A stretch of DNA of 64,000 nucleotides from Paludicola sp. MB14-C6 (GTDB taxonomy: Bacteria; Bacillota; Clostridia; Oscillospirales; Ruminococcaceae). The notes beneath the pieces are model-generated. The model was not told the DNA's origin. It did not search any database and saw only the letters and a list, made by a program, of their open reading frames with translations. This document shows positions 8,549 through 17,821 of the stretch, in pieces. Made by a program: the position numbers and the translations under genes. Positions within the stretch are counted from its first letter, which is position 1, and every line of letters starts with the position of its first letter. Location of the stretch: NCBI RefSeq assembly GCF_030908625.1, contig NZ_CP133133.1, forward strand, positions 1,860,001 through 1,924,000. Reading direction: 5' to 3'.

Positions 8549-9619
8549 ATGACAAAGATTAAACAGCAAAGCTTTTCAAAGTTATCATCGGGTGAAGAAA
8601 TACAGTTGTTTTGTTTAGATAATGGAGAAACGCAAGTAGAAATTATCAACTTGGGCGCTGCTATTGTATCTATTACAACACCTGATAAGAATGGCAACTC
8701 TGATGATATTTGTTTAGGCTTGTCTTCAGCAGATGCGTATTATAATCAAACTGCCTATTTAGGAGTTGTTGCAGGACGCTATGCAAATCGAATAGCGAAG
8801 GGCAAGTTTTCAATCAACAATAATGAATATCAGTTGAACTGCAATAATGGTGAGAATCATCTACATGGAGGAAATATTGGATTTTCCAAACGTGTGTGGA
8901 ATTACAAAATTATTAACGATGAAACAAATCCAAAGCTAAGGCTCAGCTTGACGAGTCCCAATTTAGAAGAAGGCTTTCCCGGAACAGTAAACGCTGCGGT
9001 AGAGTATTCTTTAGATGAAAATAATCGATTAACAATCCATTATCAAGGTACAACTGACCAAGATACAGTACTGAATTTAACCAATCATACTTATTTTAAT
9101 TTGGCTGGTCATAATAAAGGAACAATTTTGGAGCATCGGTTATTTGTAAACGGCGATTTCTTTGCTAGAGTGAATGAACAGGCAATCCCAACGGGTGAGC
9201 TAGTGCCAGTAAAAGATACTCCATTTGATTTTACGGCAACTGAACCAATGCATTTGATTGGTGAACGTATTAACGCTGATAATCAAGATTTGCATAATTG
9301 TGGTGGGTATGATCATAGCTATGCATTAAACGGGAAAGGTAAACAATTGATTCAAGCTGCTACATTATATCATGAAGCAACAGGAAGAGTTTTAAATGTT
9401 TACACGAATAAGCCTGCAATGCAGTTGTATACAGGGAATGCATTGGATGGTACGCATATTGGAAAGCAAGGCTGTATCTATAATCAAAATGCCGGTGTAT
9501 GTTTAGAAACACAGTTTATGCCAGATTCGCCAAATCAGCCTCAGTTTCCATGTTGTGTTTTGAAAGCAAATGATGTGTATGATTACACTACTGTTTTTGA
9601 ATTTACAACCAAAGATTAA
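8549..9619 (+). CDS. galM: aldose 1-epimerase (galactose mutarotase)
   Basis: Interconverts alpha- and beta-anomers of galactose and glucose, feeding the Leloir pathway. The family motifs are in order: GRYANRIAKGKF, NHLHGG (first histidine), NLTNHTYFNLAG (catalytic histidine), GGYDHSYAL, and LETQFMPDSPNQPQFP (catalytic base Glu). The length of 356 aa is full. No gal operon neighbours are present, but a melA alpha-galactosidase lies near 60 kb. An AGAAAGGATAGG ribosome binding site precedes the ATG. Confidence 0.94.
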   Translation: MTKIKQQSFSKLSSGEEIQLFCLDNGETQVEIINLGAAIVSITTPDKNGNSDDICLGLSSADAYYNQTAYLGVVAGRYANRIAKGKFSINNNEYQLNCNNGENHLHGGNIGFSKRVWNYKIINDETNPKLRLSLTSPNLEEGFPGTVNAAVEYSLDENNRLTIHYQGTTDQDTVLNLTNHTYFNLAGHNKGTILEHRLFVNGDFFARVNEQAIPTGELVPVKDTPFDFTATEPMHLIGERINADNQDLHNCGGYDHSYALNGKGKQLIQAATLYHEATGRVLNVYTNKPAMQLYTGNALDGTHIGKQGCIYNQNAGVCLETQFMPDSPNQPQFPCCVLKANDVYDYTTVFEFTTKD

Positions 9620-9835
9620 TAAAAAAAGCCTAATAAATAATGGAATTTACAAGTAATGAAAAAACATTACACACATTTTTCACAAAGTATGTGGAAAATA
9701 TTCTGCATTTATGTTATATTTATTAAGATGTTTCGAATTTATTAAGGGATTACAAAATTATAAAGCAAAACCTTGTTTGAAAAGAGCATCTCTATATAGT
9801 TAATAGGATATATAATATCACAGGAGGGAAATCAA

Positions 9836-10780
9836 ATGATAGAAGTAAAAAATCTCACCAAGAGATACGGACAAAAGCTTGCAGTTGATAATGTTAGCTT
9901 TACCGTGAACAAAGGTGAAATTTTAGGTTTTCTAGGGCCTAACGGTGCTGGAAAATCAACGACAATGAACATTTTGACAGGCTATTTATCCGCTACCGAT
10001 GGTGTAGCGAAAATTGGTGAATTTGATATTCTTGAAAATCCAATTGAAGCAAAAAGGGCAATTGGCTATCTTCCGGAACAACCACCTCTATATCTGGATA
10101 TGACAGTTAAGGAGTATTTAGATTTTATTTATGACTTAAAGAAAGTGAAACTGCCAAAAGAAGCTCATATTAAAGAAGTTTGTGATGTTGTTAAAATCTC
10201 AAATGTATATAACCGTGTAATTAAAAACCTATCAAAAGGTTATAAACAACGTGTAGGTTTAGCGCAAGCAATTATCGGAAATCCTGAGGTTTTAATTTTG
10301 GACGAGCCTACAGTAGGTCTTGACCCAAAACAAATTATTGAAATTCGTAACCTAATTAAAACATTAGGTCAAAAGCATACTGTTATTCTTTCTTCACATA
10401 TTCTTCCTGAAATCCAAGCTGTTTGTGATCGTGTAATCGTTATCTCTCAAGGTAAATTGGTTGCAAATGATACAACAACCAACTTGTCAAGAGAAATGAG
10501 CGAAGATCGTTATTACGTTTTATTGGTTGAAGGCCCAGAGAATGATGTTTATAAAACATTACAAGGCATCGCTGGTATGAAATCAGTTGTAACAAACGGA
10601 AAACGTGAAAACAACGTATATGAATATACAGTTGAAGCAGAAGAAAATGTTGATGTTCGCCGTGAAATTTTCAAACGGTTAGCTGAAAGAAATTGGCCAA
10701 TGTTAGGATTACGTTCTAGCGAACTTTCATTAGAAGACATCTTCTTAAAACTAACAAAAGAAAACGGAGGTGTACAATAA
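9836..10780 (+). CDS. ABC transporter ATP-binding protein (GldA-like)
   Basis: ATPase of an ABC-2 type exporter. Walker A is GPNGAGKS (about residues 37-44), the signature is LSKGYKQRVG, and Walker B is LILDEPTVGLDP, followed by an H-loop in SSHILPE. The C-terminal region of about 90 residues after the nucleotide-binding domain matches the architecture of GldA/NatA-like proteins. It has a strong CAGGAGGG ribosome binding site, starts a four-gene unit, and overlaps the permease start by one base. A 216-bp upstream gap holds AT-rich sequence with a plausible TATATA-type -10 near 9795, but no riboswitch was recognised. Confidence 0.92.
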   Translation: MIEVKNLTKRYGQKLAVDNVSFTVNKGEILGFLGPNGAGKSTTMNILTGYLSATDGVAKIGEFDILENPIEAKRAIGYLPEQPPLYLDMTVKEYLDFIYDLKKVKLPKEAHIKEVCDVVKISNVYNRVIKNLSKGYKQRVGLAQAIIGNPEVLILDEPTVGLDPKQIIEIRNLIKTLGQKHTVILSSHILPEIQAVCDRVIVISQGKLVANDTTTNLSREMSEDRYYVLLVEGPENDVYKTLQGIAGMKSVVTNGKRENNVYEYTVEAEENVDVRREIFKRLAERNWPMLGLRSSELSLEDIFLKLTKENGGVQ

Positions 10781-11481
10781 TGCTTGCTGTATTTAAAAGA
10801 GAATTAAGATCTTATTTTCAATCTCCAATTGGTTATGTTTTCTTAGCCTTTATGTTTGTGTTTGGTGGATTTTTCTTCTCAGCTGTATTATCTCAAAACT
10901 CAACTAAAATTGAATATGTATTCAGTTCATTATTTACAATCGTTATTATATTAATTCCACTATTAACAATGAGATTGTTAAGTGAAGAGAAAAAGCAAAA
11001 AACAGACCAATTATTATTAACTGCTCCTGTTAACATCAGCGGTATTGTTATTGGTAAATATCTTGCAGCATTTGTAATGTATTTAATTGGTCTTTGTTCT
11101 ACAATTGTATATGTTATTGTATTAGCTACCTTTGCAAAACCAAACTGGAACATTTTCTTAGGAAACTTTTTAGGATTAGCTTTAGTTGGTGGTGCAATTC
11201 TTGCAATCGGCTTATTTATTTCTTCATTAACAGAAAGTCAAATGATTGCAGCAATCGGAAGCTATGGTATTGTATTATTTATTCTTTCATTTGATACAAT
11301 TGCTCAAAAAATTCCGGTTACAGCTATTTCAACTTTCCTTTCAAAATTATCTATGAATGCAAGATATACTGATTTCGTAAATGGTATTTTGAATGTATCA
11401 CATATTATATTCTTTATCAGTTTTATAGTAGTCTTTAACTTCTTAACAGTTAGAGTACTTGAAAAGAAAAGATGGAGCTAA
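10780..11481 (+). CDS. ABC-2 permease (GldF-like)
   Basis: Integral membrane partner of the preceding ATPase. About six hydrophobic segments are visible in 233 aa. The opening LAVFKRELRSYFQSPIGYVF is typical of Gld-type ABC-2 permeases ('RELRSYFxSPIGYV'). The start ATG shares a base with the previous stop codon (TAATG), which indicates translational coupling. The substrate is unknown. Outside Bacteroidetes, GldAF-like pairs are not gliding machinery, so no motility role is claimed. Confidence 0.88.
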   Translation: MLAVFKRELRSYFQSPIGYVFLAFMFVFGGFFFSAVLSQNSTKIEYVFSSLFTIVIILIPLLTMRLLSEEKKQKTDQLLLTAPVNISGIVIGKYLAAFVMYLIGLCSTIVYVIVLATFAKPNWNIFLGNFLGLALVGGAILAIGLFISSLTESQMIAAIGSYGIVLFILSFDTIAQKIPVTAISTFLSKLSMNARYTDFVNGILNVSHIIFFISFIVVFNFLTVRVLEKKRWS

Positions 11482-11495
11482 GGAGGAGAAAGCGT

Positions 11496-12932
11496 ATGAA
11501 AAAGAATGTTTTTGCTAATCGTCGCTTTAAGCATGGCTCTCTAGCGACCATTATTACAATAGGATTTATTGTTGCAATTTTTATTATCAATTTTATCGCA
11601 ACATTATTATTGGAAAGATTTCCATTAAATATTGACCTTACAAAAGAAAAACGTTTTGCATTAACACAAGAAAGTGTCAATTATATTAAAAAATTAGACC
11701 AAGATGTAAATATGATTGTTTGTGCTGATGAAGCTACGTTAAAAGGTCTAGGTGATTTATATGTACAAGGATATGAAATCATCAAAAATTACGCAAAATA
11801 TAACGGTAAAATCGATATTAAATTTGTTAATTTAAAAAAGGATCCTAGCTTTGCAAAAAAATATCCTAAAGTAACAGTTAACGAGGGCGACATCATTATC
11901 GAAAGTAAGCTCCGTTACAAAAAAGTTCCGATCAATGATTTATTTGAAAGCAATCAAACCGAATATGGACAAGTAACTTACAGCTCTGTTGCAGAACAAA
12001 AGCTAACAAGCTCTCTCATGTACGTAACAGATAAAAGCCCAGCTGTTGTAACGCTTATTGGCGGACAAGACAATGTTGACGTTAAAGGTTATACAGAATT
12101 ATTAGAAACAAACAACTACACCATTCAAAGCGTTAACTTACTATCTCAAGATATTGATGCAAAATCCGATTTAGTAATTCTTCCAACGCCAAAAGGCGAT
12201 TTTACAGCAGATCAAATTAAAAAATTAGAAACTTACTTAGACAACAACGGTAAGTTTGGAAAATCCATTGTATTTGTTTCTGCTTATAATAAAGAAGTTG
12301 GTCCTTTATTGAAATCATTCTTGGCAGATTGGGGCTTAGAAATCGGCGAAGGCGTTATTACCGATTCTAATACACGTAATCTAGTAAATAATGAATTTGG
12401 ATTAGTAAATCAGTTGGCTGATGAGTCTATTAAAAAGCAATTAAATTCAGCTGACCTTCCAATTATCACCCCATTTGCAAGTCCAATCAAACAGTTATTT
12501 ACTGAAAAAGATAACCGTAAAACAGCTGTTATTACAAAATCTGCAGCTACAGGTAAATTAGCATCAACAGATGAAAACAAAAAGTTAGATGCTACTGGTG
12601 AATTCAATACCATGGTAAGAGCAACTCGTGAAAAATATGTTGGAAGCACTATGAAATATTCAACCATTATTGCTCTTTCTTCACCTGAATTCTTAAATAC
12701 AAATTTCTTACAATACGCAGGCTGTAATAACGGCGATTTAGTAATGACTATTACAAACAACTTAACTGAAAAAGAAGATGCTGTTAAGATTCTGCCAATT
12801 CAATTTGCAAATGAAACTATCACAGTTTCAAAAGCACAAGTATCTATTATTAACTTAATCTTAACAATCATTATTCCGTTAGTTGCGCTTGTTATAGGTA
12901 CTGTTATTTGGTTCCGCAGGAGGCATTTATGA
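11496..12932 (+). CDS. GldG-like auxiliary ABC transporter protein
   Basis: Extracytoplasmic auxiliary protein of the Gld-type ABC system (ABC_transp_aux family). One membrane span lies near the N-terminus (about residues 18-42), followed by a large extracellular domain beginning LDLTKEKRFALTQES-like (here IDLTKEKRFALTQES), and a second span closes the C-terminus (ending TVIWFRRRHL). The start at 11496 is preferred to an in-frame ATG 24 bases upstream because AAGGAGGAG sits at 11480-11488. The end overlaps the next gene by 4 bases. Confidence 0.85.
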   Translation: MKKNVFANRRFKHGSLATIITIGFIVAIFIINFIATLLLERFPLNIDLTKEKRFALTQESVNYIKKLDQDVNMIVCADEATLKGLGDLYVQGYEIIKNYAKYNGKIDIKFVNLKKDPSFAKKYPKVTVNEGDIIIESKLRYKKVPINDLFESNQTEYGQVTYSSVAEQKLTSSLMYVTDKSPAVVTLIGGQDNVDVKGYTELLETNNYTIQSVNLLSQDIDAKSDLVILPTPKGDFTADQIKKLETYLDNNGKFGKSIVFVSAYNKEVGPLLKSFLADWGLEIGEGVITDSNTRNLVNNEFGLVNQLADESIKKQLNSADLPIITPFASPIKQLFTEKDNRKTAVITKSAATGKLASTDENKKLDATGEFNTMVRATREKYVGSTMKYSTIIALSSPEFLNTNFLQYAGCNNGDLVMTITNNLTEKEDAVKILPIQFANETITVSKAQVSIINLILTIIIPLVALVIGTVIWFRRRHL

Positions 12933-14413
12933 GTAACAAAATTAAAGCAATTATTGCTGGCGGATGCGTATTATTGCTATTAGTTGCTGTGTTGGTAGTG
13001 CTTGTTCTTACAAAAAAACCTGCAAAAGAAGAAAATCCAAATAGTCAGGAAAAGAATTACATTACGCTCGTAAAAGAAACAGTTGATTCCATTGAATCTT
13101 TGAAAATTAAAAATGAAAAAGATGAATATACAATTTCAAAACAAGGCGAAAACAAATGGGGTATCAAAGAAATCATGGAATATCCGCAAGCATATCATTT
13201 GTACCTTGAAACATTAGGTCAAGCACAAAGTGTTACTGCGTTAGAAGTAATTGAAAAAGATGCAACGGATTTATCAAAATATGGATTATTGAACCCAAAA
13301 CTTACTTTTGAAGTTAAACCAAAAAATAAACCTGTGATTGTCATTCATGTTGGTGAAAAATCCAGCGATAAAAAAGCAACATATATACGAGTGGGCGACC
13401 AAAAAACAGTGTATGTTGCAAGTACGGATGCATTTACTAACCTTTACTATGACCGTTATGCATATATTGATAAAGTTTTAATTCCTGGATTGGAATCAGA
13501 TGAGGTTAAGGACATTCCAAAAATTGATAAAATGTCTGTTACAAGACCGGACTTAGAAAAGCCTATTGTGCTAGAAAAGTTTGCAGAAGGTGAGCTAAGT
13601 GCAAATGCTGCAACACAAGCTAGTATTAAAATGACCAGTCCTGTTCATGCGCTAATTAGTGAAACTCCGGCACAAGATTTAGTATATGGAAACTTTGGTA
13701 TTATAGCAGAATCAATTTTGAAGGGTAATCCAACAAAAGAAGATTTGGTGAAGTATGGATTTGATAAACCAACATCAGTTTTTGAATTAAAATATAACGG
13801 TACTTCATCTGTTAAAATAACAACAGGTAAAGGCATTGAATGTAAGCATGAAGAAGGCGAAGACTTAACAGGTCATACGCACCAAATTGTTTCTTATTAT
13901 GCAATGCGTGAAGGTATCAATCAAATTTATATCGTCAAAGCATCTGATTTAAGATGGATGAAAATGCAGCCAAAAGATATTCTTTCTACTGTTGCAGTAC
14001 TTCCTCATATTTTGGATACTCAAAGTATTGATGTTACTTTAAACAATAAAAAGAACACAATAGCATTCCAATTAAACAAAGACAAGCCAAAGGATGTTAA
14101 CGAAATTACTGCAACATTGAATGGTTCAAAAGCAGACATTAACAACGCAAAGGCTTATTTCCAATGCTTACAGCTAACAGCAATTCAAGATATCAACAAA
14201 GTACAACCCAATAAAGCGGCTGCTGCTACGGTTCAATATAATTATCGAAATGGTAAAAAAGATGTAGTAGAAATCTATGTATTAGATGACCGCACTTGTA
14301 TTATTTCTTTAAACGGTAATAATGCATTTGTTGGACGTGCGGGTTATGTTGATAAGTTAGTAAAGGAATTAGCTAATTTAGAAGCAGGAAAAACAGTCGA
14401 TACTGATTGGTAA
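12929..14413 (+). CDS. DUF4340-domain membrane-anchored protein
   Basis: Fourth gene of the transporter unit. An N-terminal membrane anchor (about residues 4-28) is followed by an extracellular region with two DUF4340-like repeats: a first around GENKWGIKEIMEYPQA and LSKYGLLNPKLTFEVKPKN, a second around DLVKYGFDKPTSVFELKYN. DUF4340 proteins habitually follow GldG genes; their biochemical role is unknown. ATG 12929 is chosen over an upstream in-frame TTG because AGGAGG lies at 12918-12923. It overlaps the GldG stop by 4 bases and is closed by a terminator. Confidence 0.85.
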   Translation: MSNKIKAIIAGGCVLLLLVAVLVVLVLTKKPAKEENPNSQEKNYITLVKETVDSIESLKIKNEKDEYTISKQGENKWGIKEIMEYPQAYHLYLETLGQAQSVTALEVIEKDATDLSKYGLLNPKLTFEVKPKNKPVIVIHVGEKSSDKKATYIRVGDQKTVYVASTDAFTNLYYDRYAYIDKVLIPGLESDEVKDIPKIDKMSVTRPDLEKPIVLEKFAEGELSANAATQASIKMTSPVHALISETPAQDLVYGNFGIIAESILKGNPTKEDLVKYGFDKPTSVFELKYNGTSSVKITTGKGIECKHEEGEDLTGHTHQIVSYYAMREGINQIYIVKASDLRWMKMQPKDILSTVAVLPHILDTQSIDVTLNNKKNTIAFQLNKDKPKDVNEITATLNGSKADINNAKAYFQCLQLTAIQDINKVQPNKAAAATVQYNYRNGKKDVVEIYVLDDRTCIISLNGNNAFVGRAGYVDKLVKELANLEAGKTVDTDW

Positions 14414-14420
14414 AAGATAA

Positions 14421-14449
14421 AGAGACTTCACTTTGAAGTCTCTTTTTTA
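14421..14449 (+). terminator. intrinsic terminator of the Gld-type ABC operon
   Basis: Stem AGAGACTTCA / TGAAGTCTCT with a three-base loop, followed by a T-run. It ends the four-gene unit. Confidence 0.9.
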
Positions 14450-14549
14450 TATGTAATTTACCTAAAGTTCATAAATTAAGTTTGCGATTTTTGTATTACT
14501 ATGATATACTAAACATAAATAAGAATTGATAAGTAAGAGAGGTCTATTC

Positions 14550-15074
14550 ATGAACGATGTTTTTTTTGAGCAAATTGTCAAAAAGAAGGACTCTATTAAA
14601 GATAAGTTAATTAAGGCATGTATTTTATTAGTTGCATTATTCTTGTTTTTTATGCTGATGTATGTTGTAGTATTTACTAGGTACCCAACAATTAACTCAA
14701 TTGCGTTTTTATTGGCAGTTGGTTCATTGGTTGGAGCTTGGTATTTTATATCCGGATTAAATTTAGAGTTTGAATATATTTATACAAATGGCGAAATTGA
14801 TATTGATAAAATCAGTGCAAAGCGAAAAAGAAAACGTGTTACAACAGTTCGAATTAGCTCTTTTGAATTGTTTGAAGAATATAATCATGATAAATATAAA
14901 AGTGAACACTTTGATGTAAAAATATATGCGTGTACCCATATGCTAGATGAAAATGTGTATTCTGCCGTTTATCGTGGAAAACAAGGCGAAAAATGTTTGC
15001 TTGTATTTAGCCCGAATGAGCGTTTATTAACTGAAATTAACAAAATATATAAAAGGAAAGTGCATAGTAGATAA
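14550..15074 (+). CDS. small two-span membrane protein, unknown function
   Basis: A 174-aa protein, not recognised. A short cytosolic N-terminus with charged residues (KKKDSIKDKLIKA) is followed by two adjacent hydrophobic spans (about residues 20-45 and 48-65), then a hydrophilic domain with a basic patch SAKRKRKRVTTVRISSFELF. This layout resembles small PH-domain-like (YcxB-type) membrane proteins, but that is only an impression. Start 14550 is favoured by AGAGAGG at about 14536. Its stop overlaps the acpS start (TAATG), so the two are translationally coupled. Confidence 0.7.
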   Translation: MNDVFFEQIVKKKDSIKDKLIKACILLVALFLFFMLMYVVVFTRYPTINSIAFLLAVGSLVGAWYFISGLNLEFEYIYTNGEIDIDKISAKRKRKRVTTVRISSFELFEEYNHDKYKSEHFDVKIYACTHMLDENVYSAVYRGKQGEKCLLVFSPNERLLTEINKIYKRKVHSR

Positions 15075-15454
15075 TGTATTCAACCGGAATAGATATGGTC
15101 GAAATTTCTAGAATTGAAAAAAGTATAACAAAAGATCCTCGTTTTATAACGAGGTTTTTTGGGGTTGAGGAACAGAAATTTCTTACAAAAAAGGAACAAA
15201 CGAAACAGTATTATCAAACCATTGCGGCGAATTTTGCAGCAAAAGAAGCGTTTTCCAAAGCATTAGGAACAGGAATTAGAGGGTTTCGTTTGTCAGAAGT
15301 TGAAATTCTTCGTAATGAATTGGGTGCCCCTTATATAAAGCTAAGCGGTAAAGCGGCAGAAATTGTGCAAAAGCTTAGATTAGATTTTAGCGTGAGTCAA
15401 TCTCATACAGACCAACATGCCATTGCAATTGTTGTGGCATACCCAATATCATAA
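15074..15454 (+). CDS. acpS: holo-[acyl-carrier-protein] synthase
   Basis: Transfers the 4'-phosphopantetheine arm of CoA to the serine of acyl carrier protein. The opening STGIDMVEISRIEKS contains the Mg-binding D-V-E motif, and FAAKEAFSKALGTGIRGF is the second signature. The length of 126 aa is standard. It is coupled to the upstream gene by TAATG and lies 35 bp upstream of nnr; an acpS-nnr pair is common in Clostridia. Confidence 0.94.
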   Translation: MYSTGIDMVEISRIEKSITKDPRFITRFFGVEEQKFLTKKEQTKQYYQTIAANFAAKEAFSKALGTGIRGFRLSEVEILRNELGAPYIKLSGKAAEIVQKLRLDFSVSQSHTDQHAIAIVVAYPIS

Positions 15455-15489
15455 ATCGTAAGTTGATGGATTTGAATGGAGTGTGTTAG

Positions 15490-17028
15490 GTGTTAGTATT
15501 AACGACGGTTCAAATGAAACGTGCAGAGCAGCTTACTGCCAGTACAAGCCTCTCATATATTGAGATGATGCAAAATGCTGGAACAATGGCATATAATTAT
15601 TGCGAAAATAAATATAATATCCTTACAAAGAAAAGCGTTGTGGTCTGTGGAAAGGGCAATAATGCTGGAGACGGGTTTGTTGTTGCAAAGAAAATTCATG
15701 AAAACGGTGGCAGCGTCTCAATAATACTGTGCTGTGGTGAATCTACTACAACTGAAAGCAAACAAGTATTTTCAGAATTACCGATAGATTCAATAGAAGT
15801 AATTTGCTTTGACTCCCAATTGCAACGAGCAAGAGATTGTATCAATAGCGCAGATATTGTTATTGACGCAGTATACGGGACCGGATTTCATGGAGATTTA
15901 CCAATTACACTAGAGAACATATTTGATGCAATAAATGCTGTATCTGCAGTTAAAGTTGCTTTGGATATTCCGTCCGGAATGAATGCGGATACCGGAATTT
16001 GTGCAAACCACCATCTTATAGCCGAAACTACGTTGGTGTTTGCGGCAGCTAAACCAGCCCACGTAAAGAAACAGGCAAAAGAAATTTGTGGTGAAATTGA
16101 AGTGTTGGATATTGGTATAACCAATGAGATATTACAAATGGCTCAACACAATGCAGTATTGCTGACGTATGAAATGGTTGCCCCTTTCTTTCCAAAACGA
16201 AATCCGAATACGCATAAAGGGAGTTATGGTAAATTTCTCAATATTTCGGGTAGCAAAACGATGTGTGGTGCGGCGATGATGTCGACCTTATCGGCAATGC
16301 GAATAGGTGCAGGCGTTACTACACTTGCAACGCCTAAATGTGTGGCTGATATTTGTGCGGTTAATTTAATGGAAGCAATGACAGTGCCACTGCTAGAGAG
16401 CCAGACGGGGAGCATATCTGCTGATGCAATAGGTGATATGGATTCTTTACTTTCAAATGCTGATGCTTGCTTAATCGGATGTGGCCTTTCTGTTACAGAA
16501 GACACAAAACAAGTAGTAAAGTATATTATAGAAAATGTGCAAAAGAATATTGTAATTGATGCAGATGGTTTAAACTGTATTTCAAAAGACTGCTCGATAT
16601 TAAAAAAACTTCAAAAAACTGCTATATTAACTCCTCATCCAGGTGAAATGGCAAGACTAACAGGTTCTACAATAGAGCAAGTAAAAGCGAATGGCTATGA
16701 AATGGCAAAACAATTTGCACAAAGGTATCAAGTAATTGTAGTTTTAAAAGGACATAAAACCATTATTGCAACACCAGAAGGTGAATTATATGTCAATTCT
16801 ACCGGTAATGCTGGTCTAGCCAAAGGCGGTAGTGGCGATGTTCTTGCAGGAATGATTGGAGGCTTATTAACACAAGGCTATGAGCCGAAGAATGCAGCAA
16901 TAGGTGGAGTGTATCTTCATGGCATGGTTGCAGATCAATTAAGTGAACAAATGTCGCAATATTCGATGTTAGCTCGAGATATTATTGAACAAATTTCTTA
17001 TACCTTAAAAGGTTTTGAATCAATCTAA
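15490..17028 (+). CDS. nnr: bifunctional NAD(P)H-hydrate epimerase / dehydratase
   Basis: Repairs hydrated NAD(P)H. The N-terminal epimerase half (about residues 1-215) has VVVCGKGNNAGDGFVVAKKI and the ALDIPSGMNADTG motif. The C-terminal ADP-dependent dehydratase half (about 225-512) has the ribokinase-like GAGVTTLATP, ILTPHPGEMARLTG and AKGGSGDVLAGMIGGLL. The length of 512 aa matches the fused bacterial Nnr. A GTG start at 15490 follows GGAGTGTGTTAG. The C-terminal half is the well-conserved catalytic part and is intact. Confidence 0.94.
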   Translation: MLVLTTVQMKRAEQLTASTSLSYIEMMQNAGTMAYNYCENKYNILTKKSVVVCGKGNNAGDGFVVAKKIHENGGSVSIILCCGESTTTESKQVFSELPIDSIEVICFDSQLQRARDCINSADIVIDAVYGTGFHGDLPITLENIFDAINAVSAVKVALDIPSGMNADTGICANHHLIAETTLVFAAAKPAHVKKQAKEICGEIEVLDIGITNEILQMAQHNAVLLTYEMVAPFFPKRNPNTHKGSYGKFLNISGSKTMCGAAMMSTLSAMRIGAGVTTLATPKCVADICAVNLMEAMTVPLLESQTGSISADAIGDMDSLLSNADACLIGCGLSVTEDTKQVVKYIIENVQKNIVIDADGLNCISKDCSILKKLQKTAILTPHPGEMARLTGSTIEQVKANGYEMAKQFAQRYQVIVVLKGHKTIIATPEGELYVNSTGNAGLAKGGSGDVLAGMIGGLLTQGYEPKNAAIGGVYLHGMVADQLSEQMSQYSMLARDIIEQISYTLKGFESI

Positions 17029-17041
17029 TCGCATAAATAAC

Positions 17042-17088
17042 AATCCCTCTGCATAAGCTTTAGAGTAATGAAAGCTTGTGGAGGGATT
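17042..17088 (+). promoter_or_regulatory. hairpin enclosing the next gene's ribosome binding site
   Basis: Two stacked complementary segments, AATCCCTC / GAGGGATT and AAGCTTT / AAAGCTT, fold the region between nnr and the gene at 17094. The GGAGGG Shine-Dalgarno (17080-17085) is inside the 3' arm, so the structure could limit translation. It could also act as a weak terminator for nnr, but the T-run is poor. Confidence 0.5.
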
Positions 17089-17093
17089 TATTT

Positions 17094-17645
17094 ATGAAAG
17101 AAATGAAGAATAAAACCTTTATTATATGGGGCGTAATATTAGTAGTGGCAATTGTGGGGCTTACGGTTTTAGCTTTTCAAAAGGGTTCTAGCCCACCACA
17201 TCAAATTTCAACAAACTTAAGTAAGCCATTTGATGCAAAAGCTACCGTAAAAATGAAAGATCTTGTAATGGTTTGTGATATCAACAAATCGGCTGTTGGT
17301 GCATGTACAATTAAAATACAAGAACCAAAACAATTAAAAGATATGGAATTTCAGTATGATGGCAAGGACATTAAGGTTTCTTATAAAGGCTTATCTGTAA
17401 AACTGGATGAAAATTCAAAGCTCGCATCGTCCTTGGCAGCTGTTATTGTAAATTCGATTGATACTGCCGCAAGTCCTAGCGGCGTAGATGTAAAAATGGT
17501 GGGGAAAACAGTTCAAATAACGGGCAAGAGCGATTCGGGAAATTTTAAAATAGTATTAGATAAAGCAAGTGGTTCTATTATGACATTAACACTTCCACAG
17601 CTTGATTTTGAGTGTAATTTTGATGATTTTATCTTTAAGAAATAA
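17094..17645 (+). CDS. membrane-anchored secreted protein, unknown function
   Basis: A 183-aa protein, not recognised. An N-terminal membrane span (about residues 9-30) is followed by an extracellular domain rich in beta-type sequence, with phrases FDAKATVKMKDLVMVCDINK and ITGKSDSGNFKIVLDKASG that resemble lipoprotein-like or DUF-type beta-sandwiches. No lipobox cysteine is present, so it is an anchored rather than a lipidated protein. Start 17094 is set by GGAGGG; a GTG 18 bases earlier lies inside that ribosome binding site and is rejected. The same hairpin covers its ribosome binding site. Confidence 0.65.
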   Translation: MKEMKNKTFIIWGVILVVAIVGLTVLAFQKGSSPPHQISTNLSKPFDAKATVKMKDLVMVCDINKSAVGACTIKIQEPKQLKDMEFQYDGKDIKVSYKGLSVKLDENSKLASSLAAVIVNSIDTAASPSGVDVKMVGKTVQITGKSDSGNFKIVLDKASGSIMTLTLPQLDFECNFDDFIFKK

Positions 17646-17697
17646 TAAATGCTGGTAAACAATTTTTAGTAGCAAGTAGTATATTTTTATAAGAAAC

Positions 17698-17780
17698 GTA
17701 GGGGTCGATGCCTACATCGACCCGTGGGATAGGAATTTTCATCCTAAAACAGGGGCTGATGTGGGTATCAGCCCCTACAA
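17698..17780. repeat. interspersed palindromic intergenic repeat (copy A)
   Basis: Two hairpins, GGGTCGATG / CATCGACCC and GGGGCTGAT / ATCAGCCCC, bounded by GTAGGGG at the left and CCCCTAC at the right. The element has the outline of the GTAGGGG...CCCCTAC repeats scattered through many Clostridia. Related pieces occur near 27.1 and 32.9 kb. It sits between convergent genes and may also terminate them. Confidence 0.65.
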
Positions 17781-17821
17781 CCGTTTTATTCAGTTCTTGA
17801 ATACGTTATTTCAGCTTATTA

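Noticed and set aside
9836..14413. Gliding motility system
   Set aside because: GldA/F/G-like ABC genes with DUF4340 are widespread in non-gliding Firmicutes, and no other gld genes are present.
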